Shown: positions 62,862-64,000 of the stretch, piece by piece
Numbering within the stretch: position 1 is the first letter of the stretch
Layout of the letters: the number at the start of each line of letters is the position of its first letter
DNA from: Coriobacteriia bacterium
Lineage (GTDB): Bacteria > Actinomycetota > Coriobacteriia > WRKU01 > JAENWW01
DNA: 64,000 bases
Assembly (NCBI GenBank): GCA_016649875.1
Contig: JAENWW010000008.1
Coordinates: 1-64,000, forward strand
Direction of reading: 5' to 3'
The notes under the pieces: generated by a model
The model's input: the letters and a program-made list of their open reading frames with translations, nothing else
Database searches by the model: none
Told to the model about the DNA's origin: nothing
Made by a program: the position numbers and the translations under genes

Positions 62862-63272
62862 ATGATAGAAAAAAATATAATCAAATGGTACAACGAAGCG
62901 GTCAAAGATTTGGAAAACGCCTATTGCGCGCTGAACGAGGCCCAGATTCTCGTCAATCGTGCCGAGGAAAAATTACATACCGTCAAAAGGCTCTTCGTTC
63001 TTGAAGGCGGCGATCTTTCCGATCTAGGTGAGCTTCCCAGCTTTCATCATGATGATATCGTCGACGATATAGAAAACATATTGATTGATGAAAACAGACC
63101 GATGAGAATCGGAGAAATTCGCACGGCGTTGGTTGCGCGTGGTATTGCAATTCCCGGAAAAGGAACGGATGCGAACCTGATTACACGAATCAACAGGTCG
63201 AACGGACGTATCGTGAGGATTGCGCGCGGGCTTTACGACATCAAGAGGAAAGACTCTGGTATTTCACGGTAA
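62862..63272 (+). CDS. Coiled-coil plus winged-helix DNA-binding protein, unknown function
   Basis: A 136-residue protein. Residues 5-50 form a long helix likely to dimerise (KDLENAYCALNEAQILVNRAEEKL), followed by an acidic linker and a winged-helix domain from about residue 70 (IENILIDENRPMRIGEIRTALVARGIAIPG ... IVRIARGLYDI). The domain resembles HARE-HTH or restriction-system winged helices, which read DNA modifications or act as regulators. No named family is assigned. Three inverted repeats upstream suggest autoregulation. It is followed 69 bases later by a 54-residue gene and then lysC. Confidence 0.7.
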   Translation: MIEKNIIKWYNEAVKDLENAYCALNEAQILVNRAEEKLHTVKRLFVLEGGDLSDLGELPSFHHDDIVDDIENILIDENRPMRIGEIRTALVARGIAIPGKGTDANLITRINRSNGRIVRIARGLYDIKRKDSGISR

Positions 63273-63341
63273 TTTGAGCGTATAATATCCTGTAGTTATC
63301 TTGTATATTTCATGCAATAATACGCAGGAAGTTGTTCCGGT

Positions 63342-63506
63342 ATGGACCACGAGGATATTCACGATGGTATCTTACATACGGATCGCGAATTAGACGGTAT
63401 AAAAAGCAGTTTGTATCAGCTAGATGAGCGAATAGCCCTGTTGGAAAGCACAATTTTGTCCATTGATGGCTACATCGAGAAACAAGGAATTTCCCTGGGC
63501 GAGTAG
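63342..63506 (+). CDS. 54-residue acidic helical protein
   Basis: A short gene of 55 codons coding for MDHEDIHDGILHTDRELDGI at the N-terminus, then a heptad-like helix (SSLYQLDERIALLESTILSIDGYIEKQ). AGGAAG lies about 9 bases before the ATG, and codon use looks like real coding sequence. No family recognised. The pattern of hydrophobic residues every 3-4 positions suggests a coiled-coil adaptor, possibly a partner of the helical protein just upstream. Confidence 0.5.
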   Translation: MDHEDIHDGILHTDRELDGIKSSLYQLDERIALLESTILSIDGYIEKQGISLGE

Positions 63507-63560
63507 TTTTCTCAAGCATCGTCGACGTATAAAGATACAATTCAATGAATCATAGGTATG

Positions 63561-63594
63561 ACAGGCGGACAAAGTGAGTCGCCTGTTTGTTTTA
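63561..63594 (+). terminator. Rho-independent terminator before lysC
   Basis: ACAGGCG (63561-63567) pairs with CGCCTGT (63580-63586), followed by TTGTTTTAT. It separates the small-protein module from lysC. Confidence 0.7.
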
Positions 63595-63649
63595 TGTCAT
63601 AATTGAAACCTACATAAAAGGCAGGGGTTTCATAAGGGGTTGTACGCAC

Positions 63650-64000
63650 GTGGCACTCATCGTCACAAAATTCGGGGGAACATCGGTAGGCACGACCGAG
63701 CGCATTCGCTCGGTGGCAAATCGTCTCATCGCCATGAAAGAGCGGGGCGACGATGTTCTTGCGGTCGTGTCGGCGATGGGCAAGGAAACCGACCGCCTCC
63801 TCGACTTGGCGCACCAAATCACCGGCACGCCTTCGACACGTGAACTCGATATGTTGCTCACCACCGGCGAACAGGTGTCGATCTCACTTTTGGCGATGGC
63901 CATCCAGGCAAAAGGGTATAAAGCCGTCAGTTTTACCGGACCGCAAGTCGGCATCATCACCGACGATGTGCACACGAAAGCGAAAATCACCGCCGTCGAC
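63650..64000 (+). CDS. lysC: Aspartate kinase (3' end beyond window)
   Basis: The first 117 codons of aspartokinase, which phosphorylates aspartate to open the lysine/threonine/methionine pathway. The family start VTKFGGTSVG is followed by the catalytic VVSAMGKETDRLL and the TTGEQVSISLLAMA segment. It begins with GTG at 63650, with AAGGGG 11 bases upstream, and continues off the right edge. In Actinobacteria lysC lies close to recR, as here. Confidence 0.95.
   Translation, partial: MALIVTKFGGTSVGTTERIRSVANRLIAMKERGDDVLAVVSAMGKETDRLLDLAHQITGTPSTRELDMLLTTGEQVSISLLAMAIQAKGYKAVSFTGPQVGIITDDVHTKAKITAVD

Overview
The window reads as chromosomal DNA of an anaerobic Actinomycetota bacterium, most likely of the class Coriobacteriia. 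The evidence is a four-subunit pyruvate:ferredoxin oxidoreductase, a V-type instead of an F-type ATPase, an oxygen-labile iron-sulfur L-serine dehydratase, a PafB/PafC-like pair of WYL regulators, and the dnaX-ybaB-recR ... lysC and rpsF-ssb-rpsR-rplI-dnaB-purA blocks known from actinobacterial chromosomes near oriC. This placement is an inference from gene content; no 16S rRNA gene is present. No tRNA, rRNA or CRISPR array was seen. Genes are tightly packed, no gene-free gap exceeds 300 bases, and most genes are on the + strand.

Layout. 0-0.4 kb: an IS200/IS605-type transposase cut by the window edge. 0.6-2.8 kb: an MFS exporter, a NifX/NifB-like protein and a small membrane protein. 2.9-9.8 kb: a Ca2+-type P-ATPase and both L-serine dehydratase subunits on the - strand, with a feoA-feoB-Cys-rich cassette on the + strand lying between the two subunits. 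9.9-15.4 kb: an anchored small protein, a DinG-like helicase with an exonuclease domain, and two WYL regulators. 15.5-20.3 kb: an envelope cluster with a secreted helical protein, an M28-like membrane protein lacking most metal ligands, a GGDEF protein and a DUF1461 protein. 20.4-24.5 kb: a DUF5679 zinc protein and a Trk potassium-uptake operon. 24.6-33.8 kb: an M23 peptidase, then rpsF-ssb-rpsR-rplI, dnaB-purA, and purD-radical SAM-purE.

33.8-43.2 kb is more accessory: a LysR regulator, a 33-residue membrane peptide, a membrane-domain/aldo-keto reductase fusion, an EamA transporter, a hotdog thioesterase, an SbcD/SbcC-like pair and a hemolysin III protein. 43.3-52.0 kb is a complete nine-gene V-ATPase operon (G-I-K-E-C-F-A-B-D). 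52.0-55.9 kb holds an RlmA-type methyltransferase, the SRP RNA gene, dnaX, ybaB and recR. 56.1-59.2 kb is porGDAB. 59.3-62.7 kb is a large secreted M6-type metalloprotease with repeats. 62.9-63.5 kb holds a winged-helix protein and a 54-residue protein behind several inverted repeats, and lysC runs off the right edge.

The genes suggest a strict anaerobe that ferments serine and pyruvate, moves ions with a V-ATPase, takes up Fe2+ and K+, and secretes a protease. I did not find one clearly new system. The best leads are the membrane-domain/AKR fusion, the M28-like pseudopeptidase cluster, the serine dehydratase operon split by the feo cassette, the M6/LRR protease and the small winged-helix module before lysC.
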